Source: Rhodoferax ferrireducens T118
GTDB lineage: Bacteria; Pseudomonadota; Gammaproteobacteria; Burkholderiales; Burkholderiaceae_C
Length of the DNA: 64,000 bases
Assembly (NCBI RefSeq): GCF_000013605.1
Contig: NC_007901.1
Location: forward strand, 186,001-250,000
Reading direction: 5' to 3'
Shown here: piece by piece, positions 15,014 to 22,381 of the stretch
Layout: every line of letters begins with the position of its first letter
How positions within the stretch are numbered: the first letter of the stretch is position 1
Position numbers and translations under genes: made by a program
The notes under the pieces: model-generated
What the model saw: the letters and a program-made list of their open reading frames with translations, nothing else
Told to the model about the DNA's origin: nothing
Database searches by the model: none

Positions 15014-16354
15014 TTAGGTTGACCGTCCATATATTCCACTACTCACCAGATGAGCCGTTGTTATAACGTCATCTGCTTTATTAACATTCACTGGAATCGG
15101 CCACAACCATTTGAAGCAATGCTTCTGTGGCTTGTCTTTGGGGCCCGTCCAATACATATGCCAGTGTGACTTACGAAAGTGGGGCCGCATTTTGGGTCCA
15201 TTGCCGTCGCTCGCCGATTCTTTCTCCCAGTCCTCTTTTGCTTTACGGAGATCGGCGCCTATTCTGAAACCAACGTTCCATTCTGTAACTCGATCAGCGC
15301 TATAGACTTTCTTCTTTTCCTTTTCTGCTTTAACAACAGAGGCCTTTCGTTCACCTATTGTTCCACCTTGAATGTCTGGTTCATCAGAGCATATGTACAT
15401 TAAAATGTTAATCAACAAGAGGTTCGTGTTAACAATAAATTGCTTGGTTTCGTCGTCAAGTTCTGGGGAAAAGTGTTCTTCAACAATCTCAGCAGACGCT
15501 AAGTACCCCTGACTTTTAGAGTCAATTGGTACAAGGTTGTTTCTTACTTTTTCATGCTTTGCTCGTTGCGCTGCTTTTTCTCTTTCGCTTATCTCCAGGC
15601 TCTCGCTTATTGTTTTCCCAATCAATGGAACCGAAATGCTGAATCTTAGATATTCTTTATCTCTAGGAATCACATCGAGAGCGGTTAGCGAATGGTCAGC
15701 CTCCATTTTTTCTTCGGCTTCCATAATGAGATCTGGATCCATCGACAGGAGCATCAGAAGATTCGAATCGTTGCATCCTCGTGGGTCAACAATTACTTCA
15801 ATTCTTAAAACTGGTGCAAACAAACCTCTGTCGGACCCTTCGTCATCTACTACTGCGAAGAATCCATGCATTCGGAAGCCTTCATGCAAATCAAGCCCAG
15901 GCGTTGAAATGTAAACACCCCACTCAGGCATCCTGAACAAGAATTCAGTCGCTACTTCGTCTTTTAAAGAGCTAGAACACAATTCTTTGAGCATCTCATC
16001 ATCAAAATGGTAGACCCCCTTGGTCATTCGCCATGCGCACAGCGCAGTCCCAAGTTTTGAATCACTGTTCTGAATCCTGATTGCTTCGTCATAGGTGTAT
16101 TTATGACGGGTGTAACTCTCCAGAATCGCTGACATGCAGCCCCATGGAAGGAAACACCAAGGTTCCCACCGATCTACTCCCATCGTAGTCACCGGGTCCT
16201 TTCTGACTATCTCAGTGTGCTTCCAAACCCCTTCATATTTCTTGGCGAAGTCATTTAGCACTCTCTCCGGTAGAGTGAGGTCCTTCCTTTGCGCAGCTCG
16301 CAAATGCGTTGCGAACTGAAACTTGGGCCCAGCCGTTTTTAGTCTCTTAACCAA
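15014..16354 (-). CDS. AcrVA2-family anti-CRISPR homologue
   Basis: The 446-residue protein matches the layout I know for Moraxella AcrVA2 (322 aa). There is an early block ALCAWRMTKGVYHFDDEML, then MPEWGVYISTPG, then a hydrophobic helix ending ICSDEPDI, then a basic linker, and the terminal signature MRPHFRKSHWHMYWTGP followed by a basic strand and PIPVNVN. AcrVA2 lowers Cas12a expression by recognising its nascent N-terminus; relatives occur on many plasmids whose targets are not known. Translation starts at TTG 16354 behind a strong GGAGGGAATC. Extra N- and mid-chain residues compared with AcrVA2 suggest a different target. No Cas genes are in the window. Confidence 0.75.
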   Translation of the reverse strand: MVKRLKTAGPKFQFATHLRAAQRKDLTLPERVLNDFAKKYEGVWKHTEIVRKDPVTTMGVDRWEPWCFLPWGCMSAILESYTRHKYTYDEAIRIQNSDSKLGTALCAWRMTKGVYHFDDEMLKELCSSSLKDEVATEFLFRMPEWGVYISTPGLDLHEGFRMHGFFAVVDDEGSDRGLFAPVLRIEVIVDPRGCNDSNLLMLLSMDPDLIMEAEEKMEADHSLTALDVIPRDKEYLRFSISVPLIGKTISESLEISEREKAAQRAKHEKVRNNLVPIDSKSQGYLASAEIVEEHFSPELDDETKQFIVNTNLLLINILMYICSDEPDIQGGTIGERKASVVKAEKEKKKVYSADRVTEWNVGFRIGADLRKAKEDWEKESASDGNGPKMRPHFRKSHWHMYWTGPKDKPQKHCFKWLWPIPVNVNKADDVITTAHLVSSGIYGRST

Positions 16355-16447
16355 TTTTGATTCCCTCCGCGTATTGATTTTTTCAGTTGTTGGTGGATGC
16401 GTTCAGGTTACAGGGTTTGGTTGGCGCGCAAGTTTCTATGATTTCCT

Positions 16448-16693
16448 CTACTTGAACCAATTCTCTGCAAGCAGCTCTGGCGGGCTAGCTTCAACTAGCG
16501 ACACCTTGACGACTTGCAGGCTTTGAATCCCTGGGTATGGGGCACCGATTGCCTGCGGGCGCCCGGCACGGAAGTGTGCCGCCGTTGGTTTCCTGTCGGA
16601 CCAAATGACATCGATTACTTGGCCCCCATCAATTTTCAAACCCCAATAGGCTGGGTCAACCGGTGGGATATCTGGATCAAATTCAATGCTCAT
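16448..16693 (-). CDS. Hypothetical 81-aa protein
   Basis: ATG at 16693 follows TGAAGGAATTC. The protein opens MSIEFDPDIPPVDPAYWGL, and later has beta-prone QVIDVIWSDRK and LQVVKVSLVEAS. No family is recognised. The 93 bases between it and the AcrVA2-like gene hold no gene. Confidence 0.5.
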   Translation of the reverse strand: MSIEFDPDIPPVDPAYWGLKIDGGQVIDVIWSDRKPTAAHFRAGRPQAIGAPYPGIQSLQVVKVSLVEASPPELLAENWFK

Positions 16694-16702
16694 AGAATTC
16701 CT

Positions 16703-16951
16703 TCAAGATGTCGGTAGATCACCCGGCCCGTACAACGCAATCAGTTGTTCATTCGATGCCTGAACGAACTTGATGCCGTATGGTGGAAATGAAAATGCCG
16801 GATCATTCTTCTCCAGCTCATGAGCGTGCGCGTTTGCCGCTTCAACGAGAGCTTCTGACGGGGCCTCTCCGCTGGCAACACCGTGAGCTTTGTAATAGTC
16901 ACTCAAAATCTGACGATGCAGTCGCGCCATTTCGGGGTTCTGGTAGGTCAT
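16703..16951 (-). CDS. Hypothetical 82-aa protein
   Basis: The start at 16951 (MTYQNPEMARLHRQILSDYY) follows AAAGGAAAAC. It is helical over the first 50 residues with His/Ala-rich EALVEAANAHAHELEK, then has a short beta end. No domain is recognised. Confidence 0.5.
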   Translation of the reverse strand: MTYQNPEMARLHRQILSDYYKAHGVASGEAPSEALVEAANAHAHELEKNDPAFSFPPYGIKFVQASNEQLIALYGPGDLPTS

Positions 16952-16982
16952 GATGTTTTCCTTTGGATTGGTCTTGTGTCTT

Positions 16983-17297
16983 TTACAGGGCAGCAACAGG
17001 CAAGTCGGCTGCATTCACGGTTGTCATACCTAGATGACCACTTGTCATTGCTCGGGCGTTGTGCTTCAACAGAATGAAAGTGTTTGCGTTGGCAATCATG
17101 GCTTGAGCCGTTTCTTGGCTTATTGATTTGATGACATCAACTGCGGATTTCGGCATTCCAACGACGATTGATAGGCTGAGTTTGCGGCCTTTACGTTCAG
17201 GGTATTTGATTGCCGCGAGTTGGCCAGCATCGAATTGTTTGTTTTCGCCTTGAAGTTTGCGAAGAACTTGCCGTGGATAGAAATTGCGGATTTTCAT
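16983..17297 (-). CDS. Hypothetical 104-aa basic protein
   Basis: ATG at 17297 follows AUAGGAAAGC. The N-terminal half is basic (KIRNFYPRQVLRKLQGE, YPERKGRKLSLSIVVGMPKS) and the second half is an Ala-rich helix (TAQAMIANANTFILLKHNA). A nucleic-acid role is possible from charge alone. The family is unknown. Confidence 0.5.
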   Translation of the reverse strand: MKIRNFYPRQVLRKLQGENKQFDAGQLAAIKYPERKGRKLSLSIVVGMPKSAVDVIKSISQETAQAMIANANTFILLKHNARAMTSGHLGMTTVNAADLPVAAL

Positions 17298-17306
17298 AAT
17301 GCTTTC

Positions 17307-17903
17307 CTATGAATTAGGTGTCTCAGGCTGTTTCTCCCGTCCCGGCACCTTGACTTTCTCAACCTCCGCGTCAGTTAGCGACATGGACGCGTAATCGGCA
17401 CCCCCATGTTGCGCGGGAAGAAATATTCGGGTGTTTGTGTTGGACAGAATCGTGTCGGGATCAACGTCAACGTAAATTTCTTTGAGCCTTGCAATATGGC
17501 CTTCGCCATCACTTGTCATTGCCGCCTTTTCCTTAATCCCCTTCAAGGCCTTCACAGCAACACCCAAATCAACCTGTCCCGCCCAGTAGTCAAAGGTTGG
17601 CTTTGCCTGCGGGCTGTAACTAGGGTTGTCAGTCGTGTAGCTCTCAAAAAGCCTTTGCACTGAATGGCAAGTCTCCGCAATGTTTACCGGATCACCTCGC
17701 TCAATAGCACCTCCGATATTCAGGAGCTGGGTAATTGCATCTGACAGAAACATGAGGTCTACAGGGGCCATTGCTGGGTCTCTGCGCTCGCCCCCGTTCA
17801 TAGGCGTTCCGCCACTGTATTTGCTGTACATACGGATGGCCGTTGCCGTGTCACCGGAAAATTTCATGAGTTGGGTCAACTCGAGGGTGAAGTCAATTTT
17901 CAT
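17307..17903 (-). CDS. Hypothetical 198-aa protein
   Basis: ATG at 17903 follows GAGGAAAACACAG. The protein is a helical core (PVDLMFLSDAITQLLNIGGAIERG, GVAVKALKGIKEKAAM) with an acidic C-terminal part. There is no signal peptide. I do not recognise a family. Together with the two genes upstream it forms a run with gaps of about 10 bases. Confidence 0.55.
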   Translation of the reverse strand: MKIDFTLELTQLMKFSGDTATAIRMYSKYSGGTPMNGGERRDPAMAPVDLMFLSDAITQLLNIGGAIERGDPVNIAETCHSVQRLFESYTTDNPSYSPQAKPTFDYWAGQVDLGVAVKALKGIKEKAAMTSDGEGHIARLKEIYVDVDPDTILSNTNTRIFLPAQHGGADYASMSLTDAEVEKVKVPGREKQPETPNS

Positions 17904-17915
17904 CTGTGTTTTCCT

Positions 17916-18236
17916 CTACGTTGCAGAAGTTGATTCGGTCGCCCAAAGGCCCATCAGTCTTCCGGCAGTCTCGATACTTTGTTCGACCGTGGACAGGTTA
18001 GGCTGAGTTCCGCTGTGTTTCAAAATTACCTTGTCGGCCTGTTCGAGAAGCCGGTATTGCGGTGTGCAAAGCTCCGCACCAGGATAAGGGGGAACACCAT
18101 GCTTAATTGCGTTACCGAGCACGTCAAGGTCGGCCCCGATGCTGGTGCCCGCAAAATGGGAGTGATGGTTGCCCATGTCCTGGATGACATCCGCAAGGCG
18201 ATGCCAAAGACGCGAAGGAATGGTTATGTCAGCCAT
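17916..18236 (-). CDS. Hypothetical 106-aa protein, helical
   Basis: ATG at 18236 follows AAAGGAAATC. The layout (IPSRLWHRLADVIQDMGNHHSH, PQYRLLEQADKVILK, VEQSIETAGRLMGLWA) resembles the following 198-residue protein in its mix of short amphipathic helices. No sequence motif ties them, and the family is unknown. Confidence 0.5.
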   Translation of the reverse strand: MADITIPSRLWHRLADVIQDMGNHHSHFAGTSIGADLDVLGNAIKHGVPPYPGAELCTPQYRLLEQADKVILKHSGTQPNLSTVEQSIETAGRLMGLWATESTSAT

Positions 18237-18245
18237 AGATTTCCT

Positions 18246-18647
18246 TTATCGCGGATTTAACTTATTGACGAATGCAGTCGTCTGCTCAAGCGACGGCGTT
18301 GCAAATTCAGCGATGGACTGGTAATGTGTCGCTTGAAACTCAATCACTTTAAACTTCAGATTTCGACCTGGCAGAAAGTCAACCCACTGCCCGGAATCAA
18401 ATCGGAAGACGGCTTCTTTGTCGTGTCGGAGAATAGACCCATCTTCGCGTAGTTGAAACAGCCCGCAGGCTACAGATACAAATGGAGACTCAGGGTGATA
18501 GGTGTCAACCGGTGGAGCCACTGCAATTGAAGTCAGCGTCGGGAGGATGTCTTCCGCTGTGAGTAATATTGATGGCGGGCTCGAATGGCGAATCAGACCA
18601 GATAGCGCAGACTTGGCTTTAGCAAAAAATGATGGTGTAGTGCCCAC
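18246..18647 (-). CDS. Hypothetical 133-aa protein (GTG start)
   Basis: GTG at 18647 follows AUAGGAAAACACA. The second half is beta-rich (SVACGLFQLREDGSILRH, AVFRFDSGQWVDFLPGRN, FKVIEFQATHY), a small beta-barrel or RHS-like pattern. No family is recognised. Confidence 0.5.
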   Translation of the reverse strand: MGTTPSFFAKAKSALSGLIRHSSPPSILLTAEDILPTLTSIAVAPPVDTYHPESPFVSVACGLFQLREDGSILRHDKEAVFRFDSGQWVDFLPGRNLKFKVIEFQATHYQSIAEFATPSLEQTTAFVNKLNPR

Positions 18648-18656
18648 TGTGTTTTC

Positions 18657-19100
18657 CTATGATTTCAGAAACCGTTTTTGACAATCAATTTCTAGGGGAA
18701 TTAGTCCAAGCCGAATCGGAAAAGAATCCTTGTTTGCGAGACTCACCCAAAAACCCATCGCTTCTCTAACAATATTGACTGGCGCAATTGCTTTCGCCTC
18801 CTTGAAACCGAATGCTCGCTTTATAAGTTCTTCGGCCAAACCAATACGAGCATATCGCTTGTCATGGATAACAACGTCGTGGACGTAGCACGTTTCCGTT
18901 ATTGGACTTGTCTCTGAGACAATACGGCCAATTTCATGACCTCGATGCATCGAAGTCGCCTTGACCATGAACAGGGCAATCTCTGCTCCAGCACAACCTA
19001 AATTAACAGTTGAAAATTCAATTTGGTCAGAGGAAACCCCTCGAATAAGGGCTCGCATCCTTCGAGCAAATGAGTTACAGCCAAACGTATTGGGCAGCAT
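18657..19100 (-). CDS. Putative GNAT-fold protein
   Basis: The 147-residue protein has a stretch around residues 73-95 (CYVHDVVIHDKRYARIGLAEEL) that resembles the beta4-alpha3 element of GNAT N-acetyltransferases, where an (R/Q)xxGx(G/A) turn holds acetyl-CoA; here it reads RYARIGLA. The preceding strand and following helix (IKRAFGFKEAKAI) also fit. Substrate unknown. The match is structural-looking rather than strong, and the acetyl-CoA loop is not canonical. The start at 19100 follows AAAGGGAATC. Confidence 0.45.
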   Translation of the reverse strand: MLPNTFGCNSFARRMRALIRGVSSDQIEFSTVNLGCAGAEIALFMVKATSMHRGHEIGRIVSETSPITETCYVHDVVIHDKRYARIGLAEELIKRAFGFKEAKAIAPVNIVREAMGFWVSLANKDSFPIRLGLIPLEIDCQKRFLKS

Positions 19101-19108
19101 GATTCCCT

Positions 19109-19435
19109 TTACTTGATTGCGCGTGTGGCCCGCCGCGCTGCGACAACGGCAGCGGACACGGTGAGTAGCCCTGCCATGACAAGAAACGCCAGCGGCGTCG
19201 AAAGTCCAGCGATGTGACTCTGCGCGATGGAATCAACCAGGCTGACAAATGGCAATTCATCAGGCACGCGCTTAGGTAGCAGATACAGCCCGAGCGTTGC
19301 GAACCAAACCCCGGCCAACAGCATGCGCGGCTCAAAAGTCCTGAAGACCAAAAAGGCGAAATGCCCCAGCAACATGCCAAAGAGCACGTAGGGAAGAACA
19401 AACAACCAAACTACGAATTCAATAAGGGCGAGCAT
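19109..19435 (-). CDS. Small inner-membrane protein, about three spans
   Basis: The start at 19435 (MLALIEFVVWLFVLPYVLFG) follows AAAGGAATCC. Hydrophobic spans lie at residues 2-35, 38-55 and 78-98, and the C-terminus is basic (AARRATRAIK). No family is recognised. It neighbours another small membrane gene (19643-19888), so this part of the array may alter the envelope. Confidence 0.55.
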   Translation of the reverse strand: MLALIEFVVWLFVLPYVLFGMLLGHFAFLVFRTFEPRMLLAGVWFATLGLYLLPKRVPDELPFVSLVDSIAQSHIAGLSTPLAFLVMAGLLTVSAAVVAARRATRAIK

Positions 19436-19445
19436 GTGGATTCCT

Positions 19446-19631
19446 TTACTTAGAGTTGCTGGCAATTCGCACTCCCAGCGAATCGCGGCTCAACGACTTG
19501 CCATCGGCAGCGTACTTCGCTCGCAGATCGGATTCTGATTGGGCGTCCTGAGCCTGGCGTCGGCTCTGTGCCGCTTCCCGACTCAGCTTGTTGTGTGCGG
19601 CGCGTAGCTGCTTGCTGTTGGCGATTGGCAT
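19446..19631 (-). CDS. Hypothetical 61-aa coiled-coil-like protein
   Basis: The start at 19631 (MPIANSKQLRAAHNKLSREA) follows GAAGGAAATC. It is strongly charged and Ala/Gln-rich with a likely single helix (SREAAQSRRQAQDAQSESDLRAKY). No family is recognised. Confidence 0.5.
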   Translation of the reverse strand: MPIANSKQLRAAHNKLSREAAQSRRQAQDAQSESDLRAKYAADGKSLSRDSLGVRIASNSK

Positions 19632-19642
19632 TGCGATTTCCT

Positions 19643-19888
19643 TCAAGTGCTTTCCGTATCGAGAAAGCCACTTTGCTCCAGCGCTATTAAGCCAAACGCA
19701 AGAAGGAGGCCTGCCCCAACACCGAGCGTCAAACCACCCAAATACCGTTGGTCTTCGGGAAACATGATGCCTGCCACGGTAAAGCTAATTCCACCAATCA
19801 AGAGGGTACGGCGGACTACAGACAAACTCGCTTGTCCAAGTCCATGCAGTCCCTTCGTCTTACCGTTTTCTTCTGTTACTTTGGACAT
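19643..19888 (-). CDS. Small membrane protein, two spans
   Basis: ATG at 19888 follows CAAGGAAACC. After a charged N-terminus there are hydrophobic spans at about residues 27-43 (RTLLIGGISFTVAGIMF) and 50-70 (LGGLTLGVGAGLLLAFGLIAL). Function unknown. Confidence 0.55.
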   Translation of the reverse strand: MSKVTEENGKTKGLHGLGQASLSVVRRTLLIGGISFTVAGIMFPEDQRYLGGLTLGVGAGLLLAFGLIALEQSGFLDTEST

Positions 19889-19911
19889 AATGGTTTCCTT
19901 GATGTTTCCGA

Positions 19912-20694
19912 CTACCGCTGAACCAGTTGGGAGCGAGCGCGGACACTTGATACTTCACCCACTCCGTTTGCGTACCCAATCTCAACCACAGCATCAATCT
20001 CGACAGATTTCGATAACTGTGACATCAAATGCCGAACAGTTGAGCCATCCCGATTAACTTGTTGAGTTACAACACCGGCTGAAATATCAAGCACTTTCCC
20101 GACATGAAAACCATCTACGACAATGGGTTGCTGTGATTTTTGCTGATCCGCTTCAGGCTCAGCAAGAATGAATTTCACCTGGTCTGTGGGTTTAAACGAG
20201 ACATACGATGGAAACCAGTCAGAGTCGCCACCAGCTCGCAGGGGCATCATATCCTTCGAGATGACCGCTCCATCGTATCCGTGGCTCTTAACCCACTCGA
20301 AAACGATCTTGCGCTCATCCGGGCACGAGTCCTCAAAGTTCTCGACGAAGCGCCCAACCTTTTTGGAAACAACGCCTGATTCAATTGCAATTTTGGAGAC
20401 AAATGTCTCATCCAGGTGCGCTGGATTCTCTAGCCTCAGATGAATCTTATAAACCACTGGGTTGGAGCCCAGAAAGGCTTCATCCATAGCAACTTCGTCC
20501 TCACTGGTGTCGTAACCGTAGTCAACGTCGCCATTCATACATACGTGTTCAGCATAAGTGCTGGCTAGTTCGGCGGTAGGCGCAAAAAACACCGCCTCTC
20601 CCCTGAATGCAATGCCCTCAATGTCCCCGCCACATTTGCCGTGATAAACCACAAGGTCAATGCGATTTGAATTGCACAATTTCATTTCATTCAT
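19912..20694 (-). CDS. ADP-ribosyltransferase-like protein (ART-PolyVal type)
   Basis: The 260-residue protein starts at 20694 (MNEMKLC, AAGGAAACC upstream). It shows a degenerate ART fold: an LVVYHGKCG strand at about residue 18, GEAVFFAPTAELASTYAEHV (the FF-tp-s-A-YA block) at about 37-55, VVYKIHLRLENP at about 88, and a closing SHGYDGAVISKD with PSYVSFKPTDQVKF. This pattern is that of ADP-ribosyltransferase domains in polyvalent proteins of phages and plasmids, thought to modify host targets on entry. Here it is free-standing, with a beta-rich C-terminal domain of about 90 residues. Catalytic residues are not certain by eye, so it may be inactive. Confidence 0.55.
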   Translation of the reverse strand: MNEMKLCNSNRIDLVVYHGKCGGDIEGIAFRGEAVFFAPTAELASTYAEHVCMNGDVDYGYDTSEDEVAMDEAFLGSNPVVYKIHLRLENPAHLDETFVSKIAIESGVVSKKVGRFVENFEDSCPDERKIVFEWVKSHGYDGAVISKDMMPLRAGGDSDWFPSYVSFKPTDQVKFILAEPEADQQKSQQPIVVDGFHVGKVLDISAGVVTQQVNRDGSTVRHLMSQLSKSVEIDAVVEIGYANGVGEVSSVRARSQLVQR

Positions 20695-20705
20695 GGTTTC
20701 CTTGG

Positions 20706-20954
20706 TCAGTTCGATTTGAAACCGTGAATCCAAGCGGAGAATTTGTTCTCAAACTCAAGTCGGTATTCCTCGGATGTCATCATGCGGCCAGCAACTCGTG
20801 ACACTTCTGTGATGGAATAAGGGCAATCTGCCATCCTAATGCCGTCGATTCTGGCTTGATTGCCTTGAGCATACTCTGGCATATTCAATGCCTGCTCCTT
20901 CGAGAGGAAAGGGGCATCGACTGTTGATGCAGGTGCAATGTTTTTCTTAGGCAT
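20706..20954 (-). CDS. Hypothetical 82-aa protein
   Basis: The start at 20954 (MPKKNIAPASTVDAPFLSKE) follows CAAGGAAACG; the longer frame to 21005 has no ribosome site. The C-terminal half is helical with SITEVSRVAGRMMTSEEYR. No family is recognised. It overlaps nothing and is the first gene of the run that reads leftwards to the window edge. Confidence 0.5.
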   Translation of the reverse strand: MPKKNIAPASTVDAPFLSKEQALNMPEYAQGNQARIDGIRMADCPYSITEVSRVAGRMMTSEEYRLEFENKFSAWIHGFKSN

Positions 20955-20993
20955 GGTCTGCGTTTCCTTGGTTTGTTTCGTTTCAATGCCTTT

Positions 20994-21022
20994 ATTGTAC
21001 GCCACATAAATACATTGTGCAG
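20994..21022 (-). promoter_or_regulatory. Possible promoter ahead of the small-gene array
   Basis: On the minus strand a TACAAT -10 box lies at 20994-20999, about 40 bases before the ATG at 20954. A weak CTGCAC sits at the -35 distance. The surrounding 40 bases are AT-rich compared with the genes. Evidence is the -10 box and position only. Confidence 0.3.
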
Positions 21023-21043
21023 ATGTTTTTGTGCGCCATGTAA

Positions 21044-21247
21044 TTATTTTTTTGCTAGATCAATCAGACGTTCAAGCCAAGCATTCCGGCTCAGTCCTGC
21101 GGCCTCGGCAAACTGGTCTGCCTTAGCCAATCTCGCAGGCGTTGTACGCAGGCTCGCCCGCACCTCCTTTGCTTCACCTGGTGCCTTTGGAGGGCGACCT
21201 ATGGGCTTCGGTTGCTCAGTGTTCGTTTTCTGCCCGGTGGGTTCCAT
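21044..21247 (-). CDS. Ribbon-helix-helix-like DNA-binding protein
   Basis: The frame is open from a TTG at 21265. I favour the ATG at 21247 because GGAATGGAATTT precedes it. After a basic linker (PIGRPPKAPGEAKE, itself AT-hook-like) the last 45 residues match the CopG/Arc pattern: a beta strand with alternating residues (VRASLRTTP), then two helices (ARLAKADQFAEAAGLSRNAWLERLIDLAKK). Such proteins repress promoters as dimers. It lies just left of the divergent gene at 21286 and could regulate both directions. Confidence 0.6.
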   Translation of the reverse strand: MEPTGQKTNTEQPKPIGRPPKAPGEAKEVRASLRTTPARLAKADQFAEAAGLSRNAWLERLIDLAKK

Positions 21248-21285
21248 AAATTCCATTCCAATCAAGTTTCAGCAACAATAACCAT

Positions 21286-21513
21286 GTGACGCACTCCATC
21301 AAGCCATACAGCGACCACTCTCACCACTGTCAAGACTGCCGGTACTGGGGTGGATGGGCTGATGTGCTTGTGGGTGGGGTGATAGACAACACTGTTCATG
21401 GCCGCTGCCGCAATCCACGTCTAAGCGCCACCATTCCAGCGCCACAACTCGGATGTGCGTTTTGGCTGGCAGCAAAACCCGCCAACAACGATGTCAGTAA
21501 GCCGCTTGTTTGA
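21286..21513 (+). CDS. Cys-rich 75-aa protein (GTG start)
   Basis: GTG at 21286; no strong ribosome site. The protein carries HCQDCRYWGG, then GRCRNPRL and LGCAFWLA: a CxxC plus two later Cys, with three His just before. It could be a small zinc ribbon. It is transcribed against all its neighbours and fills an otherwise empty gap. Reality is likely but not certain. Confidence 0.45.
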   Translation: MTHSIKPYSDHSHHCQDCRYWGGWADVLVGGVIDNTVHGRCRNPRLSATIPAPQLGCAFWLAAKPANNDVSKPLV

Positions 21514-21514
21514 T

Positions 21515-21790
21515 TCACTTCCTTGGCCCTTCACGTCCCTTGGCGAGGGCATACAGGTTCACCTCGGACTTTGGCGCAGACCGCACCACCGGCACGGGCT
21601 TAAAAGGCTGCATTGGCGGTTTGCTGTCGTCGCGCTTGAGTGCCTGCACCCAGCCGCGTTCGTAGGCGTTGAAGCCTTGGGTTCCATTCGGGTAGGGATT
21701 CTGGTACTCGGCACGATTCCGCCGATAGTCTCGCATTGCGCGATTGACTATCTCAGCTTCAGTTGGCAAGTCTGAACCGCTCATGTTCAT
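21515..21790 (-). CDS. Hypothetical 91-aa protein coupled to HigA
   Basis: Its ATG at 21790 overlaps the stop of higA, so it belongs to the toxin-antitoxin operon. The N-terminal half (EAEIVNRAMRDYRRNRAEYQNPYPNGTQGFNAYERGWVQAL is helical and rich in Arg/Tyr) recalls ribosome-modulation-factor-like small proteins, and the tail is basic. The similarity is only in feel. A third gene in a HigBA operon is unusual. Confidence 0.5.
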   Translation of the reverse strand: MNMSGSDLPTEAEIVNRAMRDYRRNRAEYQNPYPNGTQGFNAYERGWVQALKRDDSKPPMQPFKPVPVVRSAPKSEVNLYALAKGREGPRK

Positions 21791-22062
21791 GCCGCCATCC
21801 GTTCAATCCGGGGGCGTTTGACTTTTCCTGCTTGCCAGAGGTCGTACTGCATCTGCATGCCCGCCCACAGTTCGGCACTGGTGCCAAAAGCAGCACTGAG
21901 CCGGTAAGCCATGTCAGCCGATATGCCGGATACGCCCGTCACAATGCGGGTCAAAGTCACGCGATTGACACCCAACTTCATTGCAGCTTCGGTGATGGTG
22001 GTATCACCCAAATATTCCCGCAGGACTTCGCCTGGGTGCGGTGGATTGTGCATTCGAGTCAT
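21787..22062 (-). CDS. higA: HigA-type antitoxin (XRE family)
   Basis: The 91-residue protein begins MTRMHNPPHPGEVLREYL, the hallmark start of HigA antitoxins. An XRE helix-turn-helix follows (TITEAAMKLGVNRVTLTRIVTGVSG), then ISADMAYRLSAAFGTSAELW. HigA binds and neutralises HigB and represses the operon. It sits 9 bases behind the toxin gene, the usual higB-higA order. Confidence 0.88.
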   Translation of the reverse strand: MTRMHNPPHPGEVLREYLGDTTITEAAMKLGVNRVTLTRIVTGVSGISADMAYRLSAAFGTSAELWAGMQMQYDLWQAGKVKRPRIERMAA

Positions 22063-22071
22063 TTCAAATCC

Positions 22072-22350
22072 TCAGTGGTAGTCACGGTAATCAACCAACA
22101 CGGCATCAGTGCCGTCAAAAGCAAAGACCATCCGCCAATTCCCGTTTACGGTCACAGCCCAATGGCCCTTCATGTCACCCTTCAGTGGATGCAGCCCCCA
22201 TGCTGGCGCGGACAGGTCTTCAGGCCTTACAGCCTGATCCAGCGCCAACAGTTGCAGCCGCAGTCGGTTTGCATGCGCAGCTTGGATGCCCGCCTTGGTG
22301 CCTTCACGGAAAAAGCGTTCCAATCCCTTGTGCCGGAAAGTCTTTATCAT
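22072..22350 (-). CDS. higB: HigB-type toxin (RelE superfamily ribonuclease)
   Basis: The 92-residue protein starts MIKTFRHKGLERFFREGTKAG and ends with the HigB signature GHWAVTVNGNWRMVFAFDG followed by DYRDYH. HigB enters the ribosome and cuts mRNA until bound by HigA. The length and His/Arg pattern are normal, so it is probably active. Just upstream, TAGTT and AACTA repeats at 22355-22382 may be its operator. On a plasmid it acts as an addiction module. Confidence 0.88.
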   Translation of the reverse strand: MIKTFRHKGLERFFREGTKAGIQAAHANRLRLQLLALDQAVRPEDLSAPAWGLHPLKGDMKGHWAVTVNGNWRMVFAFDGTDAVLVDYRDYH

Positions 22351-22381
22351 ATTAGTTGATTGTAGCGTGTAGCGCGTCTAA

